This document shows positions 1 through 8,755 of a stretch of 64,000 nucleotides of DNA, piece by piece. The first letter of the stretch is position 1; every line of letters begins with the position of its first letter. Made by a program: the position numbers and the translations under genes. This DNA is from an uncultured Clostridia bacterium (lineage in GTDB: Bacteria; Bacillota; Clostridia; Christensenellales; Borkfalkiaceae): contig CALVRO010000006.1 of the NCBI GenBank assembly GCA_944358655.1, forward strand, positions 1-64,000, in the 5' to 3' direction. The notes below the pieces were generated by a model. The model worked only from the letters and a program-made list of their open reading frames with translations. It had not been told where the DNA came from and searched no databases.

Positions 1-94
1 CCTACCTTATAAGGCTGCCTGCCAGTTTGGTGCGCTGCTCAGTATGACAAATGGGGCTGATGTTGGGCACACCGCCACCCCTCCCCGGGTAGAG

Positions 95-290
95 CATGTC
101 ATTTCGACCGAAGGCGAAGCCGAAGCGGAGAAATCTCCCCGGCTACGCTTCAGATACACTTTGTACCATAGCCTCGCGCAAAACCGTGGCTTTTGCGCGA
201 AAGAGGAGCCGCAGGCGCTAAAAGCAAACAAGCCGAGTTTACTCGGCTTGTTGCAAAAGGCGCCTTGCGGCGACGAGCCTTGCGGCGCCT
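95..290. repeat. Dispersed composite repeat, locus 1
   Basis: The first 295 bases hold no gene I can support. They contain blocks that recur at about 34.4-34.6, 38.1-38.6 and 48.3-48.5 kb: a 27-bp near-palindrome at 174-200 (TCGCGCAAAA, then CCGTGGC, then TTTTGCGCGA), an 'aaatctccccggct' block near 130-145, and a hairpin built on AAGCCGAG/CTCGGCTT near 230-250. Together they form an intergenic repeat; no transposase is nearby. Confidence 0.7.
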
Positions 291-295
291 CTTAT

Positions 296-667
296 TTATA
301 TCTTTGTGCCTATTCGAATCCTTGCCGTGATGCCGTCGCCCGTGAAGGCTATGTTTCCGCTGCACACGGCGTTGACTATATACAGTCCCCTGCCGCTCTC
401 GGCGAGGACGTCGGGCAGGCCGCGGCAGAGCTCGAATTTTTTTGCGCCCTCCGAGGACACGCTGATGACTATCAGCTCCCCCTCCACGTCGCCGCTGAAA
501 AAGGCCGTGTGACCGCAGTGCCTTATAACGTTGGTAAGGAGCTCGCAGCCGACGAGGCGGCTGTTGAACACGTCGTCCTCGTCAAGCCCCGCGCCGCGCA
601 GGTATTCGGCAAAACGCTGCAGCGAGCGGTGCATTTCGGTTAAGTTGTCTACGGCAAACTTCATCAT
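296..667 (-). CDS. RsbW/SpoIIAB-type HATPase, anti-sigma factor candidate
   Basis: A 123-aa GHKL-type ATPase domain of the anti-sigma kinase family. The N-box is visible as CELLTNVIRH (about residues 41-50) and a glycine-rich lid as ESGRGLYIV (about 90-98). The DxGxG box is weak (SSEG). In the family such proteins bind their sigma factor and phosphorylate a STAS antagonist. It is the last gene of a four-gene operon and its ATG overlaps the sigma stop (ATGA). Unlike the spoIIA or rsb order, the intact kinase lies after the sigma gene. Which sigma or STAS partner it binds is inferred from position. Confidence 0.75.
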   Translation of the reverse strand: MMKFAVDNLTEMHRSLQRFAEYLRGAGLDEDDVFNSRLVGCELLTNVIRHCGHTAFFSGDVEGELIVISVSSEGAKKFELCRGLPDVLAESGRGLYIVNAVCSGNIAFTGDGITARIRIGTKI

Positions 668-1392
668 TTCAGCAGAGCTTCCTTTAGCTTGGCTATTATC
701 TTGCGTTCGGCGCGCGACACGAACATCTGGCTGACGCCGAGCAGTTTGCCCGTCTCCGCCTGCGACTTGCCCTGCACGAAGCGCAGGTTGACAACCTTCT
801 GCTCGATGGGCTCGAGCTTGGCTATTTCGGTGCGCAGCGCGTCGGCGTCCTCGAACCTTTCGAAGGAGGAGTTGTCGTCGGCTATGACCTCGTAGAGGGG
901 AGCGTCGCTGTCGCCAGAGGCGACGGGCTGATCGAGGGATACCGGCATGCGGCTCTCCATAGCCTCGATTATTGCCTCCTGACTCTCGCCTAAAATTTCG
1001 GAGAGCTGCTTTACGGTGGGCTTTACGCCGTTGGCGGTATAGTAGTCGTTGACGGCCGCCTTTACCTTGGCGGACAGCGCGTACAGCTTGCGCGGCAGCC
1101 TGACCGAGCGGGAATAGTCGCGGAAGTAGTTGCGTATTATGCCTGTTATGGTGGGCGTTATGTATGTGGTGAACTGGTTGCCGAGGTCGGGGTCGAACTT
1201 TTCGACGCCCGAAATGAGGGCCTCGGCGGCGACCTGCAGAAGGTCGTCGTACTCCACTCCCCTGCCGGCAAACTTTTTGGCGAGGATCTCGGCCACATAC
1301 ATGTAATTTTCTACCAGCTCGTTGCGTATCTTTTTGTCGCCCGTGCGGCGGTATTCGCGAAAGAGCTCGCAGGCCTTTTCGTTGGATATCAT
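664..1392 (-). CDS. RNA polymerase sigma factor, SigB/SigF/SigG family
   Basis: A 242-aa sigma-70 family protein with region 2 (GVEYDDLLQVAAEALISGVEKF), region 3 (SVRLPRKLYALSAKVK) and a region 4 helix-turn-helix (GKLLGVSQMFVSRAERKI). The SQMxVSR signature and length are typical of the partner-switch-controlled SigB/SigF/SigG group. It is flanked by two HATPase-like proteins and a STAS protein in one overlapping operon, so its activity is probably set by phosphorylation-controlled release. Stress versus forespore role cannot be decided from sequence alone; sporulation genes elsewhere keep the SigF/G option open. Confidence 0.9.
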   Translation of the reverse strand: MISNEKACELFREYRRTGDKKIRNELVENYMYVAEILAKKFAGRGVEYDDLLQVAAEALISGVEKFDPDLGNQFTTYITPTITGIIRNYFRDYSRSVRLPRKLYALSAKVKAAVNDYYTANGVKPTVKQLSEILGESQEAIIEAMESRMPVSLDQPVASGDSDAPLYEVIADDNSSFERFEDADALRTEIAKLEPIEQKVVNLRFVQGKSQAETGKLLGVSQMFVSRAERKIIAKLKEALLK

Positions 1393-1739
1393 ATCTTTAA
1401 GGTAACTTTATTTATGACGTTGCCGCACTTTTCGATCTTGCAGTCTACCAGGGCGGAGATGAGCGCGAGGGACAGTTCGTTCTGGCCCTCGGAGGGGGTT
1501 TCGGCCTCGTAGCCGTTGATTTCGGCGCACACGCCGTCCGAAACGCGCAGAACTACTTCGGCGCTCTTGAAGCCGCAGTTTTTGAGTATGAGGCAGCTTT
1601 CGGTCACGCACACCTTGAAGTCCTCGGCGGCGTCGACGTCGAGATCGGCCACGGCGCACACCCCGCCCACAGCGAGGCGGACGGCCGTCATGAATTTGCT
1701 GTCATCGAGCGAAAAACTAATCTTAAAATCTTTCATCAT
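1389..1739 (-). CDS. Degenerate RsbW-like HATPase paralogue
   Basis: A 116-aa protein of the size and position expected for SpoIIAB/RsbW between STAS and sigma genes. The helix that should carry the N-box reads VTESCLILKN: the glutamate remains, but the metal-coordinating asparagine (as in SEAxTN) is replaced by a hydrophobic residue, and no GxG lid motif is visible. ATP binding is therefore probably lost. It may act as a kinase-dead scaffold, a binding-only anti-sigma, or an adaptor. ATGA overlaps on both sides place it in the sigma operon. Confidence 0.65.
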   Translation of the reverse strand: MMKDFKISFSLDDSKFMTAVRLAVGGVCAVADLDVDAAEDFKVCVTESCLILKNCGFKSAEVVLRVSDGVCAEINGYEAETPSEGQNELSLALISALVDCKIEKCGNVINKVTLKI

Positions 1740-2047
1740 TGCAACTCCACAAGTTTATCGAGGGCGCAGATCTCAAACAGTTTGCGTATCCTCGGGCTGA
1801 GGTTTTTTACCACCAGCCGCTTGCCGTCGGCGTGCAGCCTTTTATATACCTTTACTATGCCGCCGAGAATGGTGCTGTCGATAAAGTTGAGGTCGGCGCA
1901 GTCGATGGTGACGTCGCGCTTTGCCGCCTCGTAGCGGCTGAACACGGCGGCGTCGAACTCGTCGTAGACGGAGGCGTCCACCTCGCCCGACAGGGCCACC
2001 GTAAAGTTGTTGTCCGTTTCGGACGCAATGCTTATTTTGTGCTGCAT
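1736..2047 (-). CDS. STAS-domain anti-anti-sigma factor
   Basis: A 103-aa single STAS domain of the SpoIIAA/RsbV family. The phosphorylatable serine segment is DCADLNFIDSTILGGIVKVYK (about residues 50-70, with S58 in FIDST as the expected phosphoacceptor). The family binds the HATPase when unphosphorylated and so frees the sigma factor. It is the first gene of the four-gene operon; the start ATG is preceded by GGGAG at 10 nt. No clear promoter was recognised upstream. Confidence 0.85.
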   Translation of the reverse strand: MQHKISIASETDNNFTVALSGEVDASVYDEFDAAVFSRYEAAKRDVTIDCADLNFIDSTILGGIVKVYKRLHADGKRLVVKNLSPRIRKLFEICALDKLVELQ

Positions 2048-2279
2048 GTGTTAAAACTCCCGTAATGTTCCGGCGGCAGAATAAGGCGGGCCGCCCTTAC
2101 AATATATATAAACTTTTACTTGCGCCTTCTAAACCATTTTACCACTTTTCGCCACCGCTTTCAATACTTTTGAGCACAAAAATTTTTGTTGAGGGGCCGC
2201 GCCGAAATATTTATGCGGTATAATCGCCCCATTATGCGGTATTGCATATTTTAGCCGATTTTATTCATAAAAAATTCAT

Positions 2280-2308
2280 TTGACAAGGGTGGGAAAATGT
2301 GGTATAAT
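2280..2308 (+). promoter_or_regulatory. Consensus vegetative promoter of citrate synthase
   Basis: TTGACA at 2280-2285 and TATAAT at 2303-2308 are separated by exactly 17 bp, a full SigA-type match. The AAGGAAG ribosome site at 2332-2338 follows, 9 nt before the TTG start. Confidence 0.9.
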
Positions 2309-2347
2309 ATGTTCAAATATTCGTAAAAATTAAGGAAGTAAAGAAAT

Positions 2348-3721
2348 TTGGATTTTAACGCTGCAAACCTGATAGTTAAATATTCCCACAAAATATCCCA
2401 GCTGGCCAAGATAGAGCAGGCCGACAGGATAGCGCCCGAGCTGTACGAGGAGTACGACGTAAAGCGGGGGCTGAGGGACAAGGACGGCAAGGGCGTGCTG
2501 TGCGGGCTTACGGAAATTTCCGAAGTTTCGAGCCGCGGCATGGTTGACGGCCGCATGCAGCCCATGCCCGGCGTTTTGTGCTACCGCGGCTACGACATTA
2601 AAGACCTTGTGGCCAACTGCGTGCGCGAAAAGCGCTTCGGGTTCGAGGAGACCATATACCTCCTGCTGTTCGGCTCGCTGCCCACGGCGGCCGAGCTGAA
2701 GAGCTTTTCGGATATGCTGGCAGAATTCAGAGTGCTGCCCCGCAACTTTGTGCGCGACGTGATAATGAAGACGCCCTCCAAGGACATAATGAACATGTTG
2801 GCGCGCTGCGTGCTGCAGCTGTACAGCTACGACCCCGACCCCGACAACATTATGATCTCCAACGTTCTGAGGCAGAGCCTGCAGCTGATCGCGCAATTCC
2901 CCATGCTGGCGGCCTACTCCTTCCGCGCGTACAAGTACTACGACGTCAGCGACGCCTCGCTCATCATACACAAGCCGCTCGCCGAATACTCGACGGCGCA
3001 GAACCTTTTGCACATTTTGAGGAAGGACAACAAATTTACCGACCTCGAGGCGAAGGTGCTGGACATCTGCCTTGTGCTGCACGCCGACCACGGCGGCGGC
3101 AACAACTCCACCTTTACAACGCATGTGGTGACCTCGTCGGGAACGGACACCTACTCCTCCACCGTGGCCTCGCTGGGCTCGCTCAAGGGCCCCAAACACG
3201 GCGGCGCAAACATAAAGGTAAAGCAGATGTTCGAGAACATAAAGGAGAACGTGCCCGATTGGAAGGAGAGCTCCATCCGCGCGTACGTCGGCAAGATACT
3301 CGCCAAAAAGGCCTTTGACAGGAGCGGACTGGTCTACGGCATGGGCCACGCCGTGTACACCGTGTCCGACCCCCGCGCCGAAGTGCTCAAGCTGTACGCG
3401 GGCAAGCTCGCCGCCGAAAAGGGGCGCGACGAGGAATTCGAGCTGTACAACACGGTGGCCAAAGTCGCCTCCGAACTCATACAGGAGCAGCGCAACACCA
3501 CCAAGCCCGTCAACCCCAACGTCGACTTCTACTCCGGCCTCGTCTACTCCATGCTCAACATTCCCGACGCGCTGTACACGCCGCTGTTCGCCATTGCGAG
3601 GATAGCCGGCTGGTCGGCGCACCGCATAGAGGAGCTGGTAAACGGCAACAAGATAATCCGCCCCGCCTATCAGTGTGTGCAGAACAGGCGCGAATACATT
3701 CCCCTTTCCTCGCGCAAATAA
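2348..3721 (+). CDS. gltA: Citrate synthase
   Basis: A 457-aa citrate synthase, which condenses oxaloacetate with acetyl-CoA to citrate in the cytosol. Family hallmarks are the MPGVLCYRGYDIKDL segment, LHADHGGGNNSTFTTH (catalytic His region), SLKGPKHGGAN and GLVYGMGHAVYT with the second active-site His, and the late RIAGWSAHRIEE. The N-terminal part is longer than in the short bacterial enzyme, as in several Firmicutes. The start is TTG at 2348, chosen because AAGGAAG lies 9 nt upstream and a consensus promoter sits just before. It is a single-gene unit ending at a shared GC-rich hairpin; a 2-methylcitrate synthase role cannot be excluded. Confidence 0.93.
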   Translation: MDFNAANLIVKYSHKISQLAKIEQADRIAPELYEEYDVKRGLRDKDGKGVLCGLTEISEVSSRGMVDGRMQPMPGVLCYRGYDIKDLVANCVREKRFGFEETIYLLLFGSLPTAAELKSFSDMLAEFRVLPRNFVRDVIMKTPSKDIMNMLARCVLQLYSYDPDPDNIMISNVLRQSLQLIAQFPMLAAYSFRAYKYYDVSDASLIIHKPLAEYSTAQNLLHILRKDNKFTDLEAKVLDICLVLHADHGGGNNSTFTTHVVTSSGTDTYSSTVASLGSLKGPKHGGANIKVKQMFENIKENVPDWKESSIRAYVGKILAKKAFDRSGLVYGMGHAVYTVSDPRAEVLKLYAGKLAAEKGRDEEFELYNTVAKVASELIQEQRNTTKPVNPNVDFYSGLVYSMLNIPDALYTPLFAIARIAGWSAHRIEELVNGNKIIRPAYQCVQNRREYIPLSSRK

Positions 3722-3774
3722 AGGCCGCAGGGAGGCAACACACCAAATTCATACGGCAATATGCCCCGTTTAAA

Positions 3775-3811
3775 GGGAGGCGCCCGCGCGATATCCGCGC
3801 GGGCACCTCCC
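3775..3811. terminator. Bidirectional hairpin between convergent gltA and rluA
   Basis: Stem GGGAGG plus GCCCGCGCG pairs across a four-base loop, with one internal mismatch. It lies between converging genes and is followed by T-rich sequence on the plus strand. Confidence 0.7.
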
Positions 3812-3840
3812 ATTTTGCCGCATAGATTTTTTGCCGCAGG

Positions 3841-4650
3841 TCATTTTGCCCTGCCCGTGGGGAAGTCGGGGTCGAGACGGCTGAAAAATTCGTAGTCCCT
3901 GCCGCCGAGCGAAAAGGCCAGACGATGGGAACAGAGCTGCTGCCTTGCAAGGCCGTAGGCCCTGTTGAGGGCCACGTCGCCGTACCTGTTGTCGCCGAGC
4001 ACGGGACAGCCGATATGCGCGAGGTGGGCGCGTATCTGATGGGTCTTGCCCGTGTGCAGGTCGACGAGCACCTTGGCCAGGCCGTTGCGCCTCTCCAAAA
4101 GCGTATATCCCGTATATATGGGCACATATCCGCTTTTCGGGCTGTCGGATACTTTGACGAGGCCCCTTATTTCGTCCTTGTAAAGATAGGCCGAGAGCTC
4201 GGCCGAGGGGCGGGTGAAGGCGTCCTTGCAGATGCATATATACTGCTTTGTCACCGAGCGGCTCCTGAACAGCTCGGTGAGCTCGTTCTCCGTATTGGCG
4301 TCGCGGGCCAGAACTATCAGGCCGCAGGTGTTTCTGTCGAGGCGGTGCACGGCGGAAAGGCCGAGCTCGCAGGCCAGCGCCGAACTTTCGACGCCGCTCT
4401 CCTTGTCGGCCACATACATATGTTCATCGGCATATATGCACGAATGAGAACGCTTTGCCTCCATTTTGGGCGAGGTGAAGTAGACCACCTCGTCGCCCGT
4501 TTTGAGTGGCACCACCGAGCGCACGCGCACGCCGTTGACGCGCACGTCGCCCGAGCGCAGCAGCGCCGACAGATAAAAGCTGCCCTGGGGGTAGGTGGCG
4601 TCGGTGAACTGCCTTAGTGAAGTGTTGTGAGATACCGTAAACTTTTTCAT
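3841..4650 (-). CDS. RluA-family pseudouridine synthase
   Basis: A 269-aa rRNA/tRNA pseudouridine synthase of the RluA/RluD family. It has an S4-like N-terminal segment (VSHNTSLRQFTD...VRVNGVRV) and the catalytic motif SAVHRLDRNTCGLIV with the conserved Asp of HRLD, plus the late HTGKTHQIRAHLAHIGCPVLGD. The family isomerises uridines in stable RNA. I place the start at ATG 4650, because the alternative GTG at 4737 adds 29 residues that read through repeat-like noncoding DNA. The GTG would overlap the yolD stop, so the longer form is not excluded. Last gene of the polY-yolD-rluA unit. Confidence 0.85.
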   Translation of the reverse strand: MKKFTVSHNTSLRQFTDATYPQGSFYLSALLRSGDVRVNGVRVRSVVPLKTGDEVVYFTSPKMEAKRSHSCIYADEHMYVADKESGVESSALACELGLSAVHRLDRNTCGLIVLARDANTENELTELFRSRSVTKQYICICKDAFTRPSAELSAYLYKDEIRGLVKVSDSPKSGYVPIYTGYTLLERRNGLAKVLVDLHTGKTHQIRAHLAHIGCPVLGDNRYGDVALNRAYGLARQQLCSHRLAFSLGGRDYEFFSRLDPDFPTGRAK

Positions 4651-4733
4651 GATATTTGCCTGAAGCGCTCCGCCGCGCCATGCTGGGATGACAGGTGAGG
4701 CGGAGCGGCTGAAAATAATATGCAGGCGCGGGG

Positions 4734-5138
4734 TCACTCCTCGAGCCTGAGCGAGAGCACGTCGGACATGGCCACCGTCAGGCCGTCGGAAAAGACGAGC
4801 AATCTCTTGGCGGCGTCTACCTTTACGAGGGCGGCGACGCGCCCGACTATCTGCCCGCCCTCCTTTTTTGGGTCGGGCACAAAGTAGGACAGCGCTATCT
4901 TGGGCCGCTCGCCGAGCCTTGGCAGTATGCGCGCGAACTCGGCGTCCATGGCGGCGAGCTCGTCCTCGCCGGGCAGGGGGCGGCTGTCCGTGCGGCGGGC
5001 CGTTTCGACAATGGCGTCGTCGTAGCCGCTGAGCGCCGAAAAGGGGGCGAACTGCGCGGCGCGGTCGGCCATGGCCATGTGCGGACGCCTGTCCGACGTG
5101 TGATGGGGAAGATCTATTATGTCGTCGTACGATCTCAC
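4734..5138 (-). CDS. YolD-like protein
   Basis: A 134-aa YolD-like family protein. The signature RPHMAMADRAAQFAPFSALSG near residues 18-37 is typical of the Clostridial members, which usually sit beside a UmuC-type Y-family polymerase, as here (ATGA overlap at 5135-5138). The family is linked to translesion synthesis and the SOS response, possibly as a polymerase accessory protein analogous to UmuD; no catalytic residues are evident. It is co-transcribed from the SOS promoter upstream of the polymerase. Confidence 0.88.
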   Translation of the reverse strand: MRSYDDIIDLPHHTSDRRPHMAMADRAAQFAPFSALSGYDDAIVETARRTDSRPLPGEDELAAMDAEFARILPRLGERPKIALSYFVPDPKKEGGQIVGRVAALVKVDAAKRLLVFSDGLTVAMSDVLSLRLEE

Positions 5139-6631
5139 GCCTTGTGCCCCCCTATCTGGCGGTTGCGCTCCCTTGCGGTGGCGCCCTCCTTTAAACTTGT
5201 GCCCTTTAAAAGGGCGTTTTTGCCGTATTTTTGCACAATTTCAAGCACGGCCTTCTGCCTCTTTTTTTCGCGCTCGGCCTCGGCGAGGAGGGCGGAGTTT
5301 TTGCTCTCCTCCTCGGCGTAGTCGGTGAACATGTCCAGCTGTTCGGGCGCGGAGGGGCGGGTCTCGCCCTCGGGCACCACCCTCTCGGCCGATATGTTGA
5401 GGCGGCGGATGGCGAGCTTTTTGTTGACTATCCCGTCGAAGAGCGCGCAGGCCGCGTCGCGCACGAGCATGCCCGACGAAGTCTGCATGGGCAGATTGCT
5501 CGTGCCATGGGCGTGCTTGGGTATGCTTCGGCCGTACATATCCACCGTGCGCTCGCCGCGATAGCCCTCGTTTTGAGCGTCGTAGCCGACGGTGAGCACT
5601 ATTTTGTCGGTGACCAGCCCCTTGGCCACGAGGTCGAGGGCGAGGCTTTCGGCCATTTCGCTGAGCACCGTGCGCGCCTTGTCGAAGGTGTAGGGCTCCT
5701 GCAGCACCTGACCGGAGCTCAGGCTGTTGGTCTGCGGCCTGTAGGCCTTTATGTCGGCCATGGTGCAGGGCTCCCACCCCCACGCATGGTCGATGAGCAG
5801 TTCGGCATTGACGCCGAAAAGATCGTAGAGCAAGTCCTCGTTATACACTGGCCCCCTGCCCGCCGAACAGCGGGCGACGTCGCCCATGGTGTACAGGCCG
5901 TAGCCTGCGAGCTTTTCGGCATACCCCCTGCCCACCCGCCAGAAGTCGGTGATGGGCGTGTGCGCCCACAGCGTGCGGCGGTAGGAGGCCTCGTCCAGCT
6001 CGGCTATCCTCACCCCGTCGGCGTCGGCGGGGGAGCGCTTGGCCACTATGTCCATGGCCACCTTGCAAAGATAGAGATTGCTGCCTATGCCCGCCGTGGC
6101 GGTTATGCCCGTCTCCTTAAGCACATGGCGGACGATGCGCATGGCGTACTCGCGCGCCGTGCAGCCCGCCGTCTTTAAATATTGGGTGGCGTCGATGAAC
6201 ACCTCGTCTATCGAGTAGACGTGTATGTCCTCGGGCGCGGCGTACTCGAGATATATTTTGTAGATGCGCGTGCTGTATTCGATATAGTGGGCCATGCGGG
6301 GCGGAGCGACGATGTAGTCGACGGCGAGCGTTCCGTCCTCAGATAGTTCGGAGAGGAAATGGCTGGCCCGCGCGAACGGCCTGAAATGCATCCTGCTCCT
6401 GCGGGCGCGGTTGAGTTCGGCCACGCGCTGTTCCACCTCGAACAGCCTCGGCCTGCCGGGCACGCCGAAGCATTTCAAGGCGGGCGACACGGCCAGACAT
6501 ATTGTCTTTTGCGTGCGCGAAAGATCGGCCACGACGAGGTTGGCGTCCATGGGGTCGAGCCCGCGGTCGATACACTCCACCGAGGCATAGAAGGACTTCA
6601 GATCTATTGCGATATACCTCTTTTCCTCCAC
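5135..6631 (-). CDS. Y-family DNA polymerase (UmuC/PolY-type translesion polymerase)
   Basis: A 498-aa error-prone translesion polymerase. Motifs: YIAIDLKSFYASVE (first catalytic Asp), VYSIDEVFID (second acidic pair) and ATAGIGSNLYLCKVAMDI, then thumb and little-finger regions. It copies damaged DNA during the SOS response. The start is GTG at 6631, with AAGGAGG (complement of 6637-6643) five bases before it. A longer in-frame ATG at 6691 would begin inside the -35 box and run through the -10 and LexA operator, so it is rejected. First gene of polY-yolD-rluA. Confidence 0.92.
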   Translation of the reverse strand: MEEKRYIAIDLKSFYASVECIDRGLDPMDANLVVADLSRTQKTICLAVSPALKCFGVPGRPRLFEVEQRVAELNRARRSRMHFRPFARASHFLSELSEDGTLAVDYIVAPPRMAHYIEYSTRIYKIYLEYAAPEDIHVYSIDEVFIDATQYLKTAGCTAREYAMRIVRHVLKETGITATAGIGSNLYLCKVAMDIVAKRSPADADGVRIAELDEASYRRTLWAHTPITDFWRVGRGYAEKLAGYGLYTMGDVARCSAGRGPVYNEDLLYDLFGVNAELLIDHAWGWEPCTMADIKAYRPQTNSLSSGQVLQEPYTFDKARTVLSEMAESLALDLVAKGLVTDKIVLTVGYDAQNEGYRGERTVDMYGRSIPKHAHGTSNLPMQTSSGMLVRDAACALFDGIVNKKLAIRRLNISAERVVPEGETRPSAPEQLDMFTDYAEEESKNSALLAEAEREKKRQKAVLEIVQKYGKNALLKGTSLKEGATARERNRQIGGHKA

Positions 6632-6644
6632 GGCGACCTCCTTG

Positions 6645-6691
6645 GAACATTCGTTCAACACTATTGTAGCACACTTGCGCGCCATTGTCAA
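6645..6691 (-). promoter_or_regulatory. SOS promoter with LexA box for polY operon
   Basis: Reading on the minus strand: TTGACA (6691-6686), 17-bp spacer, TACAAT (6668-6663), then GAACGAATGTTC (6656-6645) over the transcription start. The last motif fits the Gram-positive LexA/DinR box GAAC-N4-GTTC exactly. This predicts LexA repression relieved by DNA damage. Confidence 0.88.
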
Positions 6692-6735
6692 CGGCGGGCG
6701 GCCACAATATTTTCCATGCCCCCGCCGAAAAGAGA

Positions 6736-6766
6736 GGGCGGGCGGACGCCGCGCGTCCGCCCGCCC
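6736..6766. terminator. GC-rich hairpin
   Basis: Perfect 14-bp stem GGGCGGGCGGACGC with a three-base loop, between the wzy-like gene end and the polY promoter. Probably terminates the wzy-like transcript. Confidence 0.65.
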
Positions 6767-6861
6767 CTATCGGATCTGACTAAATGTTGAACCAAATTTG
6801 CCCTGACGCAAACAGCTGAACGGCCGCTTACGGGGCGAAACAAACCGCCGCGGCCTCAAGG

Positions 6862-8403
6862 CTAAGGCAGCGTTACGCGTATCCCGCCCGCGGCGGTGCG
6901 CTCGGGCCCGGCGGCCAGGGGTGCGGGGGCGGGCTCGTCGGCGTCGGCCCGAGGCGAGGGCTCGTCCTCCCCCTCCTCTTTGACCGTCGCGGGGGCCTCC
7001 CCGCTCTCGGCCTTGATGAATATGCAAACGAGGAAGCTGTACACGAGCGTGGGCAGCAGATAGAAGATGTGGTTGTCGAAAAGGCTTAAGATGAGCAGCG
7101 CGAAGAGCGTGAGCGCGATAAAAGTCCTGTCGCGCGTAGGCCGCCTGAAATAGGAAACTATGGTCTGTATGCGGTGGACGACGTAGGCTATCAGCCCGAA
7201 AAGTCCGCTTGCGCCGATCAGCTGGAAGAAGGTGTCGTGGTACATGTAGGGCATTATGTCCAGCCCTATGAAGGGATCTTTGGTGCCCGTATAGAAGCCC
7301 GTGCCGAACAGTGGATTGGAAAGGAATGCCTCGAAGGCCTCCCTGTACAGGCCCACCCTGCCGCTGCCGCTGAAGAAATCGTCGGTCAGCTTTTGCCACA
7401 CGCTGAGGATAAGCCCGAAGTTTATCCACCCCGCCACGAGCGAGATGACGGCCATGGCAAGGAACACGTCGCCGTTTATCCACCTGTGGGGAGCCTTTAC
7501 GAGCACCCACACCATGCAGATGAGAAATACGGGCACGCCGCAGAGGATGGACTGGCGGCTCATGGTCATGCACGCGGCGATGAGCAGAACGGACAGATAG
7601 CCCGAGAATATACACGAAAGGCGGCTTTTGCCGTACCTCACGGCGAGATAGGCCGCCGAGGGCATGGAAATGACCAACAGCATGCCCATGGTGTTGTACA
7701 TGCCCCAGCCGAAGTAGAGCTTGCCGCGGTTGAGGGTGCCGTCCTCCAGCCACAGGCCCTCGTAGGTGCAGTAGGCGACGAGCAGTTCGACGAGCAGGCA
7801 TATCGAAAGGGCTATAAAGGCCCACGCTATGCGCGCGTAGGTGTGCTTATCCAATTTTACCGCTCCGAAGCCGACGGTGAAGGGCACGAGGTACAAAAAG
7901 GCCAGAAAGAAGCCGTAGGCGAGCGTGAAGGGCATGTAGTCCTTGGAGAAGGCGCCGTTGAAGAGCATGGCGACCGAAAAGACGACCAGCCCGAAGAAGG
8001 CGGGCGTGAGGCGGAAGTTGCCGCGGCGGAAATCGGCTATGCCGCGGATGAGGCCCGTGCCCGCGAATACGGCGACGGCCACGCCTATCTGGGCGAGTAT
8101 GTGCGCCTGAAAGTAGTACTGATTGTCGTTGCCGTCCATGGTGGTGGGCGAGTTCTTCATGGAAACGAGTATGTTCATGAAGAGGAAAATGGTTATCATG
8201 GGCGTTATGTCCTTCATGAACAGCAGCATGAAGGCGCCCGTCAGCGAAAAGTACCAGAACATGAACACGTCCCAGCCCATGTAGTAGCAGGTGAGGGTGA
8301 CGGCCGCCGTTATGAATGGAAAGAACACCGACGAGATGAGCCTGCCTATCGCGTCGGGTATTATCCACAGCGGCGAACGCTTTTTTTGAAGAGTATTTTC
8401 CAT
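6862..8403 (-). CDS. O-antigen ligase/polymerase-like (Wzy/WaaL) membrane protein
   Basis: A 513-aa polytopic membrane protein with about 10-12 predicted segments and a large loop near residues 330-380 (SGRVGLYREAFEAFLSNPLFGTGFYTGTKDPF), the pattern of the O-antigen ligase/Wzy superfamily that joins lipid-linked glycan units outside the membrane. The C-tail is acidic and proline-rich. The start ATG at 8403 (MENTLQ) is chosen because the promoter lies at 8476-8504; longer frames run through it. It is divergent from the licD-wzx cluster and probably polymerises its product. A close paralogue lies at 39092-40510. Confidence 0.75.
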   Translation of the reverse strand: MENTLQKKRSPLWIIPDAIGRLISSVFFPFITAAVTLTCYYMGWDVFMFWYFSLTGAFMLLFMKDITPMITIFLFMNILVSMKNSPTTMDGNDNQYYFQAHILAQIGVAVAVFAGTGLIRGIADFRRGNFRLTPAFFGLVVFSVAMLFNGAFSKDYMPFTLAYGFFLAFLYLVPFTVGFGAVKLDKHTYARIAWAFIALSICLLVELLVAYCTYEGLWLEDGTLNRGKLYFGWGMYNTMGMLLVISMPSAAYLAVRYGKSRLSCIFSGYLSVLLIAACMTMSRQSILCGVPVFLICMVWVLVKAPHRWINGDVFLAMAVISLVAGWINFGLILSVWQKLTDDFFSGSGRVGLYREAFEAFLSNPLFGTGFYTGTKDPFIGLDIMPYMYHDTFFQLIGASGLFGLIAYVVHRIQTIVSYFRRPTRDRTFIALTLFALLILSLFDNHIFYLLPTLVYSFLVCIFIKAESGEAPATVKEEGEDEPSPRADADEPAPAPLAAGPERTAAGGIRVTLP

Positions 8404-8475
8404 ATATTTACCGATATGCTTTTTCCTTGACGGCCCCGCCGCGCGGACGGAAAAGAGAGGGCCTTGTTTGTTAAA

Positions 8476-8504
8476 ATTATAGCATGCGCGCACGGTTAAG
8501 TCAA
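8476..8504 (-). promoter_or_regulatory. Promoter of the wzy-like gene
   Basis: Minus strand TTGACT (8504-8499), 17-bp spacer, TATAAT (8481-8476). The 5' UTR would be about 65 nt and the start at 8403 lies inside the transcript. Confidence 0.8.
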
Positions 8505-8755
8505 GCGCGCGCGTTGCATCTTTTTGCCGTGACAATGAAAGGGGCCGCGAACGCGGACGGCGGAGACGGGCATTTTGCGCCTCTGCCCGCCCTTTTCTCC
8601 CCCGTTGCGCCGCGCCGACCCGCCCGCGTGGCGGCGCGGCGCGATAGAAAATTTCATTTTTTGTGTGTAAAGCAAAATTTTCTCTTGATTTACGTCGCAA
8701 AAAATGGTAAAATCTTTATAGGGCAAATAAAATTTGAGGGGCGCGCGGTATATAA

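Noticed and set aside
2330..3622. Long minus-strand open frame opposite citrate synthase
   Set aside because: Shadow of the GC-rich gltA gene; low-complexity Val/Gly/His composition, no ribosome site and no recognised domain. The same holds for the frames opposite the wzy-like gene (7174-8430) and lysC (50857-51843).
4651..4737. Longer GTG start for the RluA-type gene
   Set aside because: The extra 29 residues read through repeat-like noncoding DNA and do not match the family; ATG 4650 fits. Kept only as an alternative.
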